Shown here one piece after another: positions 17,491-26,964 of a stretch of DNA of 64,000 bases (the stretch's first letter is position 1; the number at the start of each line of letters is the position of its first letter). Location: assembly GCF_003201875.1 (NCBI RefSeq), contig NZ_QJKD01000004.1:248001-312000 (forward strand). Reading direction: 5' to 3'. Both the position numbers and the translations under genes were made by a program. This DNA comes from Hungatella effluvii (GTDB taxonomy: Bacteria > Bacillota > Clostridia > Lachnospirales > Lachnospiraceae). A model generated the notes under the pieces. It was not told where the DNA came from, searched no databases, and saw only the letters and a program-made list of their open reading frames with translations.

Positions 17491-18447
17491 ATGGAAGTAC
17501 ATCTATATATCCAGAATGATCAAACAGTTTACGAACCAGTGGTGGATGGGAGTATCAGCTGGGAAATGGAACGGAAGGGCCAGCCGGGGAAGTGTTCCTT
17601 CACGCTGATTCCTGACGATGTGCTTAAGATTGAAGAGGGCAATGCGGTTCGTCTGGATGTAAATGGAACACCGGTATTCTTTGGCTTCATCTTTGAACGG
17701 GGGTGGGGAAGCGAAGGACTGGTGAAGGTGACAGCTTATGACCAGTTGAGGTATTTAAAAAATAAGGAGAGTTATAATTATACGGGGCTTACCGCAGGGG
17801 AAGTAATCCGGATGATCGCAGATGATTTTCACTTGCAGACGGGAGAGCTGACAGATACCGGCTGTACGCTGGAGCGTAATGAAAAGAACAGCACACTTTT
17901 TGACGTAATCTTAAATGCTCTCGACTTAACCATGATTCGTACTGGAAAGATTTACGTTCTTTATGATGATGTGGGAAGACTGACATTGAAAAATGTGGAA
18001 GATATGAAGCTGGATATTGTAATTGACGAGACGACGGCGCAGGATTATGACTTTAAAATCAGTATTGACAGCAGCACCTACAATCAAATCAGAGTGTATT
18101 GCGAAAATAATAATACAAATACGAGAGAAGTCTATATTACAAAAGACACTGAAAAGATCAATAAATGGGGAATTTTGCAATATGACGAATCTATTGACAG
18201 CGGCGCGAATGGTCAAAACATTGCCGAAACGTATTTAAAATTCTATAATCAGCCCTCAAAGAGCCTTAATATAAAAGATGCATTCGGTGATATCAGGGTG
18301 CGTGCGGGCTGCCTGATCCCCGTATTACTGGATATTAAGGATATGGAATTAAAAAATTATCTGCTGATTGAATCAGTAACCCATAAGATTGACGAGGGAA
18401 TCCATACTATGGATTTAAGATTGAGAGGAGTAGGTATCAATGGCTGA
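17491..18447 (+). CDS. xkdQ: Baseplate hub protein (XkdQ/gpD-like)
   Basis: This 318-aa protein is similar to XkdQ/YqbQ hub proteins: it starts EVHLYIQNDQTVYEPVVDGSISWE, with an internal KVTAYDQLRYLKNKESYNY and C-terminal LLIESVTHKIDEGIHTMDLRLRG, all typical of the gpD/gp27-like fold. It probably forms the trimeric hub where tube and baseplate meet. It overlaps the next gene by 8 bases. Confidence 0.88.
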   Translation: MEVHLYIQNDQTVYEPVVDGSISWEMERKGQPGKCSFTLIPDDVLKIEEGNAVRLDVNGTPVFFGFIFERGWGSEGLVKVTAYDQLRYLKNKESYNYTGLTAGEVIRMIADDFHLQTGELTDTGCTLERNEKNSTLFDVILNALDLTMIRTGKIYVLYDDVGRLTLKNVEDMKLDIVIDETTAQDYDFKISIDSSTYNQIRVYCENNNTNTREVYITKDTEKINKWGILQYDESIDSGANGQNIAETYLKFYNQPSKSLNIKDAFGDIRVRAGCLIPVLLDIKDMELKNYLLIESVTHKIDEGIHTMDLRLRGVGING

Positions 18448-18766
18448 TGCAGAATGGATTGATAACATGAGGAAGATTGTCCTGCAAGCGGTAGAGGCGG
18501 GGGCTCCCTGCGATATTGTGTCGGGGACTGTGACAAAAACGGCGCCGCTGGAAATTCGATGGGGTACAAATACATTTCTTGCTGCCTCACAGCTCATAGT
18601 TCCCCAGTACCTGACGGATCACGTACAGAGAATGGATATTCCTGGAATAGGGGAAGTCAATGTTTCCATTAAAAATGGGTTAAAGGCCGGAGACGAAGTA
18701 CTGCTGATTCAGAAACGGGGCGGCCAGCGGTACCTTGTAGCAGACCGCTGGCAGAAAGGAGGGTGA
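18440..18766 (+). CDS. DUF2577 baseplate protein (XkdR-like)
   Basis: This 108-aa protein lies between the hub and the gp25-like gene, as xkdR does in PBSX. It has a beta-rich OB-like pattern (GTVTKTAPLEIRWG, GLKAGDEVLLIQKRGGQRYLVADR). DUF2577 members are thought to be small spike or hub-associated parts. It is coupled to both neighbours. Confidence 0.82.
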   Translation: MADAEWIDNMRKIVLQAVEAGAPCDIVSGTVTKTAPLEIRWGTNTFLAASQLIVPQYLTDHVQRMDIPGIGEVNVSIKNGLKAGDEVLLIQKRGGQRYLVADRWQKGG

Positions 18767-18767
18767 C

Positions 18768-19199
18768 ATGCTGCCTGAAACAGGTAATATTCTAAAACAG
18801 GATTTTAAGATCCGACAGATGCCTTCTAAAACGTACAGATTGAACGTCATGGGTGTTTCTGATAACACAGAGGGAATAGAAATAAAGCGTATTTCAGGAA
18901 TGTTAGATGGGTTGGAAGCAGTAAAACAGACCATTTTTTGTATTCTTAATACGGAACGCTTTGACTGCCTGATCTATAGCTGGAATTATGGCGTGGAACT
19001 GAACGGATTATTTGGAAAGCCCCTGGGAGTGGCAAAGTCGAAATTGAAAAAGAGGATACGGGAAGCATTGACGCGGGATGACAGAATTGTAAGCGTCGAT
19101 GCTTTTTCATTTACCACTGAGGGAAGAAAGCTCCTGGTATCATTTCGAGTACAGACAAAGTTTGGAACAGTCGATACGCAGAAGGAGGTGGAAATCTAA
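18768..19199 (+). CDS. xkdS: DUF2634 / gp25-like baseplate wedge protein (XkdS-like)
   Basis: This 143-aa protein has the conserved NTERFDCLIYSWNYGVELNGLFGK segment and a C-terminal strand set (VSVDAFSFT, LLVSFRVQT) of the XkdS/gp25-like family. It forms part of the baseplate wedge that triggers sheath contraction. Its stop overlaps the start of the gp47-like gene. Confidence 0.87.
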   Translation: MLPETGNILKQDFKIRQMPSKTYRLNVMGVSDNTEGIEIKRISGMLDGLEAVKQTIFCILNTERFDCLIYSWNYGVELNGLFGKPLGVAKSKLKKRIREALTRDDRIVSVDAFSFTTEGRKLLVSFRVQTKFGTVDTQKEVEI

Positions 19200-20224
19200 T
19201 GTATGAGAATATAACATATGAGGTGATTTTAAATCGGATGCTGGACCGCGTACCGGATTACATTGACAAAAGGGAAGGCTCTGTTATTTATGACGCCATG
19301 GCACCTGCGGCCGTAGAAATGCAGAATATGTATATTGAATTGGATTGGGCGCTGAAACAGGTTTTCGCCGGGACCGCAGACCGGGATAATTTAATCAGGC
19401 GCTGTGCGGAGTGGGGTATCATTCCTTATCCGGCGACGAGGGCTGTGTTAAAAGGGGAGTTCAATATAGATATAGAATTGGGTAAACGATTTTCACTTGG
19501 GACACTGAACTATACCGCAACAGAAAAGATCAGCGACAGGACATACCGTTTGGAATGCGAGACGCCAGGAGCAATTGGGAACCGATTCCTGGGTATTATG
19601 ATTCCAATCGATTACATTCCAGACCTCACACATGCGGAGCTGACAGAGGTACTTCTTGAGGGAAATGAAGAAGAAACGACGGAGGCGCTTAGAGAACGAT
19701 TCCTTTTTAAGGTTCAGAAGCCTTCTACCAGTGGAAATGTATATGATTACTATAACTGGACTATGGAATGTCCTGGCGTGGGGGCTGCAAAAATTTATCC
19801 CCTTGCCCAGGGGCCTGGTACTGTGAAGGTGGTAATTACCGATGCAGACCGTTCGGCTGCCGGAACTGAGCTGGTCGAACAGGTAAAAGGACATATTGAG
19901 GAAAAAAGGCCAATCGGTGCAGATGTGACTGTGGTTTCTGCCGTGGAAAAGGGTGTCAGTGTGACTGCAAAGGTAAGACTTCAAAATGGAGTAAATCTGG
20001 GAACTGTGCAGGAACTTTTTCTCAGGGATTTTACAGATTACCTGCAAAGTGGTGCATTTGATATTGCTTATGTTAGTCTGGCAAGAACGGGCAATTTGCT
20101 TCTTGGTGTGACGGGGGTGGAAGATTTTACAGAGTTAAAGCTGAATGGCCAGATAAGAAATATTGAATTGGATGAGAAGGAAATAGCAGTTGCTGGAACC
20201 GTAATACTGGAGGTGATGCAGTAA
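19199..20224 (+). CDS. xkdT: Baseplate J / gp47-like protein (XkdT-like)
   Basis: This 341-aa protein is a wedge protein of the gp6/gpJ/gp47 type. Visible family features are the N-terminal ILNRMLDRVPDYIDKREGSVIYDAMAP and the PSTSGNVYDYYNWTMECPGVGAAKIYPL segment with the following GTVKVVITD. It is translationally coupled to the wedge protein before it and to the fibre gene after it. Confidence 0.92.
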   Translation: MYENITYEVILNRMLDRVPDYIDKREGSVIYDAMAPAAVEMQNMYIELDWALKQVFAGTADRDNLIRRCAEWGIIPYPATRAVLKGEFNIDIELGKRFSLGTLNYTATEKISDRTYRLECETPGAIGNRFLGIMIPIDYIPDLTHAELTEVLLEGNEEETTEALRERFLFKVQKPSTSGNVYDYYNWTMECPGVGAAKIYPLAQGPGTVKVVITDADRSAAGTELVEQVKGHIEEKRPIGADVTVVSAVEKGVSVTAKVRLQNGVNLGTVQELFLRDFTDYLQSGAFDIAYVSLARTGNLLLGVTGVEDFTELKLNGQIRNIELDEKEIAVAGTVILEVMQ

Positions 20225-23115
20225 TGGAGGTTAGCAGTTTTACAGAGAAACTGAATAAAGTGGATGGAAATACCTATGTAATTGAAGAGGAGGTACAGCC
20301 AGTTGGTGGTGTGTACGAAGCATTGCTGGCCCATGACAACATTAATACTGCTACGCTATCCGTATGGACTGGTCCCAAACTGACTGGGAAGAGGATAGAG
20401 TCCTATGTACTCTCAACACCTGGCCTGACGCCATGGAAGAGAAGTATCCGCCTTTATTCAGATGCACCTGTGGTGTATATCAGTTATGAGACAGATGGAG
20501 ATACTGTAGAAGCAGAGGATATTAACCTGGTACAGGAAAAGACTGTAGAAACTCAGGCTGCGCTTAACGCAGAGGAGAAACGTGCAAAGGCGGAAGAGGA
20601 AAGGATAGCGGCGGATCTGGCCAATGAGATGAGCCGGGCAGAAAGAGCAGAGGCGGAGCTGGCGAAAAACCTGCAGGAAGAAACAGCCAGAGCGGAAGGG
20701 GCAGAGAGAGTCCTGACGGAAAACATGCAATCAGAAGTATCCAGAGCAATGGCAGCCGAAAAGGCCAATGCGGATCATATCACTGCAGAAGCGGCACGGG
20801 CGAAAACGGCAGAGCTGGAACTGCAAAATGACATTAAGTCAGAAACTTCCCGAGCGGTTACGGCAGAGGATTCTATCAGGGATACGATTACGACTAACAA
20901 ACCAAACTGGGATGATAAATACACCCGGAATGAAGTGGATAATAAATTCAGCGCTTTGGAAACGGCCATTGACTGGAAAGAGGCGGTTGATACTTTTTCA
21001 GATATTTCCGTCGTTTATCCGAAGCCTGAGGATGGCTGGACAGTTAACGTCAAGGACACGGACTATACTTATAGGTGGAATGGGACGGTATGGATTGCCA
21101 TTTCAGCGAATGCGATACCAAAAGCAACTCATAGCGTGGATGGTATTCTTAGTAAAGAAGATAAGGCCGCTTATGACGATGCGAACAGCAGGAAACATAT
21201 CCACAACAATAAATCGATTCTTGATAAGATTACGCAGGCAGTGACAGATAACTGGAATATGGCATATACCCATGTGAGTGACACAATCAAACATATTACC
21301 GTATTGGAGCGAACGAATTGGAATGATGCGGATAGTAAAAAGCACACTCACTCAAATAAAAGTATTCTGGATGGGGTCACGCAGGCGTTACTGGATGCCT
21401 GGAATACAGTAGGTAATAAGGTTGACAAGGTGTCTGGAAAGGGATTGTCGGCCAATGACTATACGACGGCCGAAAAAACAAAATTATCGGGGATCGCAGC
21501 CGGGGCAGAAGTTAATATACAGTCTGACTGGGCTGTAAAAGATTCAGCATCAGATGCCTATATTAAAAATATACCTTCTTCGTTTCCGCCGGCAGTACAT
21601 ACTCATACAAAGAGCCAAATAACGGATATGCCGGCAAAGCTGTCGCAGTTTACCAACGATACTGGTTATATTACAGCCGCTGATGTGGATACGAGCCAGA
21701 ACCATACTCATGCCAATAAAACTGTGCTGGACAAAATTACCCAGGCTCTGATAGATAGATGGAACAGTGCGCTTACTGCCCTGCCGATGCATACCCACAC
21801 GAAGACTCAAATTACAGATTTTCCGTCATCTTTGCCGGCAAACGGAGGGACGGCCTCTTACGCTAACTATTTAAATGTTAATAATTTGACGTCTGATGCT
21901 GATTTAAATACAATTACTGCTCCCGGACTTTATTCCTGTCCAACAAATGCAACGTCCGCCACATTGAAAAATTGTCCAACGGACAATGCATTTTTTATGA
22001 TTGTTGGAAAGCACGCTGGTATATACCAGGAGGTAACGGAATATGCAATGACAAATCCCAAAAAGTATATGAGAAACTATTACAAGAATTGGGGGAAATG
22101 GTATCGGGTGTATACGGAGGCGAATAAGCCGACAGCCAATGAGTTGGCGGCAGAACCTGCATTTATCAAGAAATCAGCATTTAATAAGGACTTTGGAAGT
22201 ACTGGGGGTAGTGTATGCCAGGGAAATGATGCCAGACTCAGTGATGCACGTTTAGCCAATGGTGGAGATGCAGCCACTGTAAACAGGCATACGGTAAACT
22301 CAGATGTGCCAACAGGAGCAAAGTTTACTGATACGGTTTATACACATCCAGCTACGTCAGGAAACAAGCATATCCCTGCAGGAGGATCTACGGGACAGTT
22401 TTTAAAGTGGGTATCTGATGGCACTGCAGTCTGGTCGGCGGATAATAATACGACATATACAGATATGAAAGGAGCAACTGCAAATGCTTCTGGTACACAT
22501 GGGCTGGTTCCAGCACCGGCTGCCGGTGCACATACAAAGTATTTAAGAGCAGATGGTACTTGGCAAACACCACCGGATACCAACACTACGTATGATATGG
22601 CCACTGTATCGACAGCCGGTCTGATGTCAGCAGCAGACAAAACAAAGCTAAACGGAGTTGCCAGCAACTCCAATAATTATGTTCATCCAAACACCGGCGT
22701 TACAGCCGGAACATACCGAAGTGTTACAGTCAATGTCCAGGGACATGTGACGGGTGGCACAAATCCAACGACACTGTCCGGATTCGGAATTACAGATGCA
22801 GCGGCGAAGAACCATAATCATGATAGTATCTATATAAAAAGCACCCACCGGAACTTGACTTTAACAGCTGCTGGATGGAGCAGTTCTTATCCTTTTAGTC
22901 AAGAAGTAACTGCCTCTGGGGTATTGGCAGGTGATGATATCAAAGTGATTGGGGTATATGTGCCAGCAAATGCAACGCTGGATCAGGTGAAAGCATGGAA
23001 TAAGGCCGCTGGGTATCTCATATGTAATCCGGACGGGGTGGCAGCTGGAAAAATAACCTTTAAGGCATATAAGAAACCGATGGTAGATTTTCAGATAATC
23101 ACAGAAGGTGCCTGA
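20224..23115 (+). CDS. Large tail fibre protein with coiled coil and His-rich repeats
   Basis: This 963-aa protein is probably the main receptor-binding fibre. An N-terminal attachment domain (about 1-95) leads into an Ala/Glu-rich trimeric coiled coil (about 100-225). Repeats follow with HxH motifs (HIHNNKSIL, HTHSNKSIL, HTHTKSQI, HTHANKTVL, HTHTKTQI, NHNH), the pattern of metal-binding needle-like fibres. A shaft (about 600-870) and a C-terminal module (about 877-963) end the protein. That last module is repeated in the protein at 23781-24167. Unusually the fibre gene precedes the DUF2313 baseplate gene. Confidence 0.85.
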   Translation: MEVSSFTEKLNKVDGNTYVIEEEVQPVGGVYEALLAHDNINTATLSVWTGPKLTGKRIESYVLSTPGLTPWKRSIRLYSDAPVVYISYETDGDTVEAEDINLVQEKTVETQAALNAEEKRAKAEEERIAADLANEMSRAERAEAELAKNLQEETARAEGAERVLTENMQSEVSRAMAAEKANADHITAEAARAKTAELELQNDIKSETSRAVTAEDSIRDTITTNKPNWDDKYTRNEVDNKFSALETAIDWKEAVDTFSDISVVYPKPEDGWTVNVKDTDYTYRWNGTVWIAISANAIPKATHSVDGILSKEDKAAYDDANSRKHIHNNKSILDKITQAVTDNWNMAYTHVSDTIKHITVLERTNWNDADSKKHTHSNKSILDGVTQALLDAWNTVGNKVDKVSGKGLSANDYTTAEKTKLSGIAAGAEVNIQSDWAVKDSASDAYIKNIPSSFPPAVHTHTKSQITDMPAKLSQFTNDTGYITAADVDTSQNHTHANKTVLDKITQALIDRWNSALTALPMHTHTKTQITDFPSSLPANGGTASYANYLNVNNLTSDADLNTITAPGLYSCPTNATSATLKNCPTDNAFFMIVGKHAGIYQEVTEYAMTNPKKYMRNYYKNWGKWYRVYTEANKPTANELAAEPAFIKKSAFNKDFGSTGGSVCQGNDARLSDARLANGGDAATVNRHTVNSDVPTGAKFTDTVYTHPATSGNKHIPAGGSTGQFLKWVSDGTAVWSADNNTTYTDMKGATANASGTHGLVPAPAAGAHTKYLRADGTWQTPPDTNTTYDMATVSTAGLMSAADKTKLNGVASNSNNYVHPNTGVTAGTYRSVTVNVQGHVTGGTNPTTLSGFGITDAAAKNHNHDSIYIKSTHRNLTLTAAGWSSSYPFSQEVTASGVLAGDDIKVIGVYVPANATLDQVKAWNKAAGYLICNPDGVAAGKITFKAYKKPMVDFQIITEGA

Positions 23116-23163
23116 TATGATGAAGTGGGCAATATAGCTGTCCAAAGAGAGGTGATTTAGAAT

Positions 23164-23778
23164 ATGTATGGAAAGACAAGATATGGTCTTGTTCAGTATG
23201 CTCAGGAATCTGAAGATATCGGAACAACAGAAAAATTTTTTGCGGATTTGTCTAGATATGTGCCCTCCTTTTTGTCAGAGCTTCTGGAATTGAAGGAACT
23301 CTACCAGGCGGAGGGATACGAAGTTGGATACCTTCAGAATAATTTGAGAAATTTGTTTGACCAGTGTTTTATTGTGACTGCAACCTGGGGGCTGGTTCTG
23401 TGGGAAGAGATGTATGAGATCACTACAAACTTGTCTCTGTCCTACGAACAGCGTCGTGAGATTGTAATGGCAAAACTGCGGGGACAGAGCACCACAACAA
23501 AACAGATGATAGAGGATACCGCTGCAGCATTTTCCGGAGGAGAAGTGCAGGTGATTGAGGATAATCAGAAGTATCATTTCATTGTGCGTTTTGTTGGGAT
23601 AAAGGGAATACCGAGAAACATGCAGGCTTTTATTGAGATGCTGGAGACGGTTAAACCCGCCCACATGTCTTATAGCTTTGAGTATACCTATACAGTCTGG
23701 GAGGATTTAAAAGCAAAGATGTGGAGAGAACTTAAAACAAAAACGTGGGGACAAGTAAAAGTTATGAAAGGAGCGTAA
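23164..23778 (+). CDS. xkdU: DUF2313 tail protein (YmfQ/XkdU-like)
   Basis: This 204-aa protein fits the YmfQ/XkdU family: the YEQRREIVMAKLRGQSTTTKQMIEDTAAAFSGG segment and the C-terminal MLETVKPAHMSYSFEYTY are characteristic. It probably connects fibres to the baseplate wedge (gpI role). In PBSX it comes directly after the gp47 homologue; here a large fibre gene is interposed. AGAGAGGTGA before the ATG serves as the ribosome site. Confidence 0.87.
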   Translation: MYGKTRYGLVQYAQESEDIGTTEKFFADLSRYVPSFLSELLELKELYQAEGYEVGYLQNNLRNLFDQCFIVTATWGLVLWEEMYEITTNLSLSYEQRREIVMAKLRGQSTTTKQMIEDTAAAFSGGEVQVIEDNQKYHFIVRFVGIKGIPRNMQAFIEMLETVKPAHMSYSFEYTYTVWEDLKAKMWRELKTKTWGQVKVMKGA

Positions 23779-23780
23779 GG

Positions 23781-24167
23781 ATGCAGACAACACAATATTA
23801 TGGATTAAAAAAGCCCGAGGAGACAGATGTGGCAACCCCTGAAGACTTTAATAATAATATGGATATACTTGATGGAGTTTTAAAAAAAATGGTTACCCGG
23901 CGGATAATAACTCTTTCTGCTGCAGCGTGGAGCGGATCGTACCCATATACCCAAACCGTGAATTGTGCTGGTTCAACGGTTGCGGATGATATAAAGGTAA
24001 TAGGGGTATACATTCCGGAAAATGCAACAATAGATCAAGTAAAAGCCTGGAACAGAGCCGCCGGCTTTTTAATGTGTAATCCAAACGGGGTATCCGCTGA
24101 AAAAATAACCTTTAAGGCATATAAGAAACCGACGGTAGATTTTCAAATTTTGACAGAGGGAGCGTGA
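23781..24167 (+). CDS. Short fibre-tip protein sharing the C-terminal module of the large fibre
   Basis: This 128-aa protein starts with a phage-tail motif (QTTQYYGLKKPEETDVATPEDFNNNMDILDGVL) and from about residue 44 carries a module clearly related to residues 877-963 of the large fibre (ADDIKVIGVYIPENATIDQVKAWNRAAGF, KITFKAYKKPTVDFQ). At the DNA level the shared end includes 32 identical bases. It may be a second, shorter fibre, or a cassette for fibre-tip exchange. ATG at 23781 follows GGAGCGTAAGG. Confidence 0.75.
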   Translation: MQTTQYYGLKKPEETDVATPEDFNNNMDILDGVLKKMVTRRIITLSAAAWSGSYPYTQTVNCAGSTVADDIKVIGVYIPENATIDQVKAWNRAAGFLMCNPNGVSAEKITFKAYKKPTVDFQILTEGA

Positions 24168-24171
24168 TGAG

Positions 24172-25155
24172 ATGGGAAAAGTTATACCAATGCCAAGTGG
24201 CGGTGGTGATCTAGATGGGCTGACAGCGGTGCCCTATAGTGTTCTTGCTGACAAGGTGTTTTACGGGGCGGGTAGTGATGAGCCGCAAAGAGGTTTGATT
24301 CCTTCGGCTTATCAGCAGGCGTATTCGAACAATTCCTGGTGGAATAATGACAGCGGTTACTTTGTCAGAATGGAACCGGGCAACTATACAGTTACAGATG
24401 AAAATGGAGAAAAGCCTTTTGTATTGGTTCCAGTTAGTAAGTTTAGAAGCGATCTTGGAATTTCAGCCGACAAAATTCGAGCTGGATATAATATAGCAGG
24501 AGTCCAGGGGGATGCATGGGTAGTATGGACTGGAGACGTGTCAGCGGATAATGCTAAAGTACTGAATGGATATACTTACTGGAAAAATGGTGTAAAGTGC
24601 ACTGGCAATATGCCAAGTTTTTCACCAGGAACGCATGCCTCAGAATCCGGACTGAATGGTCAAGGGCTTTATTATTACTTTCCAAATGGATATTATCAAT
24701 CGGATGGACATAATGCCTGGAACTATCGCACGCCTTCTGAAGTGGCAAATGCCATTGGATTAACTGCTGGAAAAATGGTGCAAGGCCAATCGTGTCTTGG
24801 GATTTGGGGAACAGTACCTAATATAAATGTAAGAACATTTAGGGCAACAGTGAATTCGACGTCAACTTCGTTAGGATTTTTGTCTTATAATAATAGAACA
24901 ATTAACTATCCATATATAGATGTAAATGTTGGATTCAGTACTATACTTCATGCGGAAGCATTATATGTACCAAACACAGCATACCATTCCTATTATAGCC
25001 GTTCAGGAAATTATTTTCTCATTAATTATGCTCAAGATTATTGTGCTTGTGCGCGAATGGAGGGTCCTAATATGATATTCGGGACTAATAATGTTGTAAG
25101 GATTCCAGTTAATAAAAAATCAACCCAATATGATGTAATTGTGATGGGATACTAA
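24172..25155 (+). CDS. Putative receptor-binding tail protein A
   Basis: This 327-aa protein begins MGKVIPMPSGGG, includes a typical tail-fibre phrase (AKVLNGYTYWKNGVKCTGNMP) and ends in an AT-rich half (after about 24830) unlike the flanking genes. Such a composition step suggests a swapped receptor-binding tip. It shares its first residues and general plan with the protein at 25855-26913. No enzymatic motif was seen. Confidence 0.65.
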   Translation: MGKVIPMPSGGGDLDGLTAVPYSVLADKVFYGAGSDEPQRGLIPSAYQQAYSNNSWWNNDSGYFVRMEPGNYTVTDENGEKPFVLVPVSKFRSDLGISADKIRAGYNIAGVQGDAWVVWTGDVSADNAKVLNGYTYWKNGVKCTGNMPSFSPGTHASESGLNGQGLYYYFPNGYYQSDGHNAWNYRTPSEVANAIGLTAGKMVQGQSCLGIWGTVPNINVRTFRATVNSTSTSLGFLSYNNRTINYPYIDVNVGFSTILHAEALYVPNTAYHSYYSRSGNYFLINYAQDYCACARMEGPNMIFGTNNVVRIPVNKKSTQYDVIVMGY

Positions 25156-25169
25156 TAGGAGGTCAGTTA

Positions 25170-25550
25170 ATGAAAATATATACAAATAAAAATTATGAAG
25201 TTCTTTCGCTAGATGTACAACCAAATCATTATGCATATGAAATTGAAACTGATAAAACAAGAGAAGAAATTTTTGGAGATTGGTGCATTGAATGTATTAG
25301 AAAATACAGGTATGAGCCAACATATGAATTCTTGCTGGACCGAAACGGTAATACTGTTTTAAATGAAGCAGGTGATCCTGTTTATAAAAAAGACTCTGAA
25401 GGTAAACGAATACAAAACGGTTGGACATGGTATTCTCTTGTTAGCCATCAGTACTTACAGCAGATACAGGAGAAAAATCAGATTCAATCACAGATTGATG
25501 ATCTTATCTGTATCATGGCAGACTTGATTGGAGGTGTGTATTATGCTTAG
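25170..25550 (+). CDS. Small tail-region protein, unknown function (126 aa)
   Basis: Protein of 126 aa with no recognised domain. It has a Trp/Tyr-rich middle (NGWTWYSLVSHQYLQQIQEKNQI) and a Gln-rich helix near the end, features seen in small proteins encoded beside fibre genes of Firmicute phages. It is preceded by AGGAGGTCAG and overlaps the next small gene by 8 bases. It may be a fibre chaperone or assembly factor by position only. Confidence 0.6.
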   Translation: MKIYTNKNYEVLSLDVQPNHYAYEIETDKTREEIFGDWCIECIRKYRYEPTYEFLLDRNGNTVLNEAGDPVYKKDSEGKRIQNGWTWYSLVSHQYLQQIQEKNQIQSQIDDLICIMADLIGGVYYA

Positions 25551-25707
25551 TAATATTGCAAAAAATATTATCATTAAAGCTTTGCGAATCAGGAAGGAAC
25601 GCGGTGAAGATCCGGAAAAAGTACTGGAGACATATAAAAATTTGTCCGAAGATGAAAAAACGGATATACTTGAAGTGTCGGATTCTGATAATCAGAATTA
25701 TAGGTAA
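25543..25707 (+). CDS. Very small tail-region protein (54 aa, XkdX-like position)
   Basis: ATG at 25543 with GGAGGTG upstream opens a 54-aa frame starting MLSNIAKNIIIKALRIRKERG and ending at TAA 25705-25707. It is mainly helical and charged. It overlaps the previous stop, indicating coupled translation. Phage fibre clusters often have a tiny XkdX-like gene here; homology itself is not established. Confidence 0.6.
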   Translation: MLSNIAKNIIIKALRIRKERGEDPEKVLETYKNLSEDEKTDILEVSDSDNQNYR

Positions 25708-25854
25708 ATAAAACCAAAAATTGGAGTTAAAACATAGAATTATTACACTATATTTTTGTGCTATAAATTAAAATTACATACCACGACCAATTATTAAAAA
25801 TAGCGTTTAGAATTAAAACTGATAATTCTGATTATGAGCAGGAAGGAGTAGAAC

Positions 25855-26913
25855 ATGGGAAAAGTTATTATAGCTTTAGGTGGTGCTGGAGGGATTGATC
25901 AGGAAGACTGTACGGCAGGAAGAGCACAGGTACTGTCGGGTTACACTGCAGGTGTATATGGAGAAGACGATCCAGCGCCTGGAAGTATGCCAGAGAGAGG
26001 ATCTTGGACAGCTAGTGTAGGTATAAATGAGTCGGTTGCTATACCTGATGGTCACCACAGCGGTACAGGTAGAGTTACAGGCCCTGCGGTAACATTGCGC
26101 GGGGCCTGGAACGGTTCTGTAGGACTGAATGCACAGACTGCTGTTCCAGAGGGATACCACAACGGTGGGGGTAAAGTAAATGGTCCTAGTGTCGCATTCC
26201 AGAATGCAGATGTATCTGGAACAGATCGGGCATATGCAACAGGAATCAGTGCCTGGGGAGGCTGTGTGAATCTGGGGGTAAGAAATAAACATTACCTTAA
26301 CGGGGTTAACTGGATACAGGCAGATTTACCGGGCTTACAGGCTGGGAATATCAGACAGGGCATAAATATAGGCGGCTTAGCTGGGACAATGGTTGATTAT
26401 TCCTATTTGGCTGCAGGGCAAACGTCTTTTAATATGGGAACTTATTCGGGTGTATTGGCGAATGGGTTCTGGGCACAGTACACAATACAAAATTACGATG
26501 ATGGCAGCATAAATCTTAGAGCCTATAAAACTGCTTCTGAAAATTACATGATTTTATCAAAAAAATCCATTCATCTAGGCCCTTTTAGTAAAGTACGAAT
26601 AGAATTTTCACCAAAATTTTATAAGTCAGAATCGTATTCATGGTTTGAAATCATATGTGGATTTCTTCCTAAAACATGTTATTACAATGGCTATCAGATA
26701 CTTGACAGTGCTTCGAGCACAGGGCGGCCGTCCTTTACCCCATATATTGATCATTATAGTGAATGGAATAAGAACGGAGTTTATGTATATGAATTGAATA
26801 TTTCTTCAAACTATAAAAATGATTTTTGGTTTTTTTGCATACAAGGCGCAATGAGCACAAACAACTATCGAACAAATATGATCTCATTAAGAAAAATAGA
26901 ATTTTTAACCTAG
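25855..26913 (+). CDS. Putative receptor-binding tail protein B
   Basis: This 352-aa protein begins MGKVIIALGGAGG, like protein A, and contains two copies of a Gly-rich repeat (SWTASVGINESVAIPDGHHSG and AWNGSVGLNAQTAVPEGYHNG). The region after about 26400 is AT-rich. It looks like an alternative or additional fibre tip. A 147-base AT-rich spacer with no gene precedes it, and the AAGGAG site is good. Confidence 0.65.
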   Translation: MGKVIIALGGAGGIDQEDCTAGRAQVLSGYTAGVYGEDDPAPGSMPERGSWTASVGINESVAIPDGHHSGTGRVTGPAVTLRGAWNGSVGLNAQTAVPEGYHNGGGKVNGPSVAFQNADVSGTDRAYATGISAWGGCVNLGVRNKHYLNGVNWIQADLPGLQAGNIRQGINIGGLAGTMVDYSYLAAGQTSFNMGTYSGVLANGFWAQYTIQNYDDGSINLRAYKTASENYMILSKKSIHLGPFSKVRIEFSPKFYKSESYSWFEIICGFLPKTCYYNGYQILDSASSTGRPSFTPYIDHYSEWNKNGVYVYELNISSNYKNDFWFFCIQGAMSTNNYRTNMISLRKIEFLT

Positions 26914-26919
26914 CAGTCT

Positions 26920-26945
26920 GCCGCCCATAAGCGGCCTATTTTATT
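26920..26945 (+). terminator. Weak terminator-like hairpin before the lysis genes
   Basis: GCCGC (26920-26924) pairs with GCGGC (26931-26935) over a six-base loop, then CTATTTTATTT. It separates the fibre and lysis genes. The stem is short. Confidence 0.45.
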
Positions 26946-26964
26946 TCAAGAGAAAGGACTTATT

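Noticed and set aside
20600..20900. Tandem DNA repeat in the large fibre gene
   Set aside because: The repetition is at protein level (Ala/Glu heptads of a coiled coil); DNA copies are not close enough for a tandem repeat call.
24172..26913. Diversity-generating retroelement target in the variable fibre ends
   Set aside because: No reverse transcriptase gene and no template/variable repeat pair with adenine-biased differences were seen in the window.
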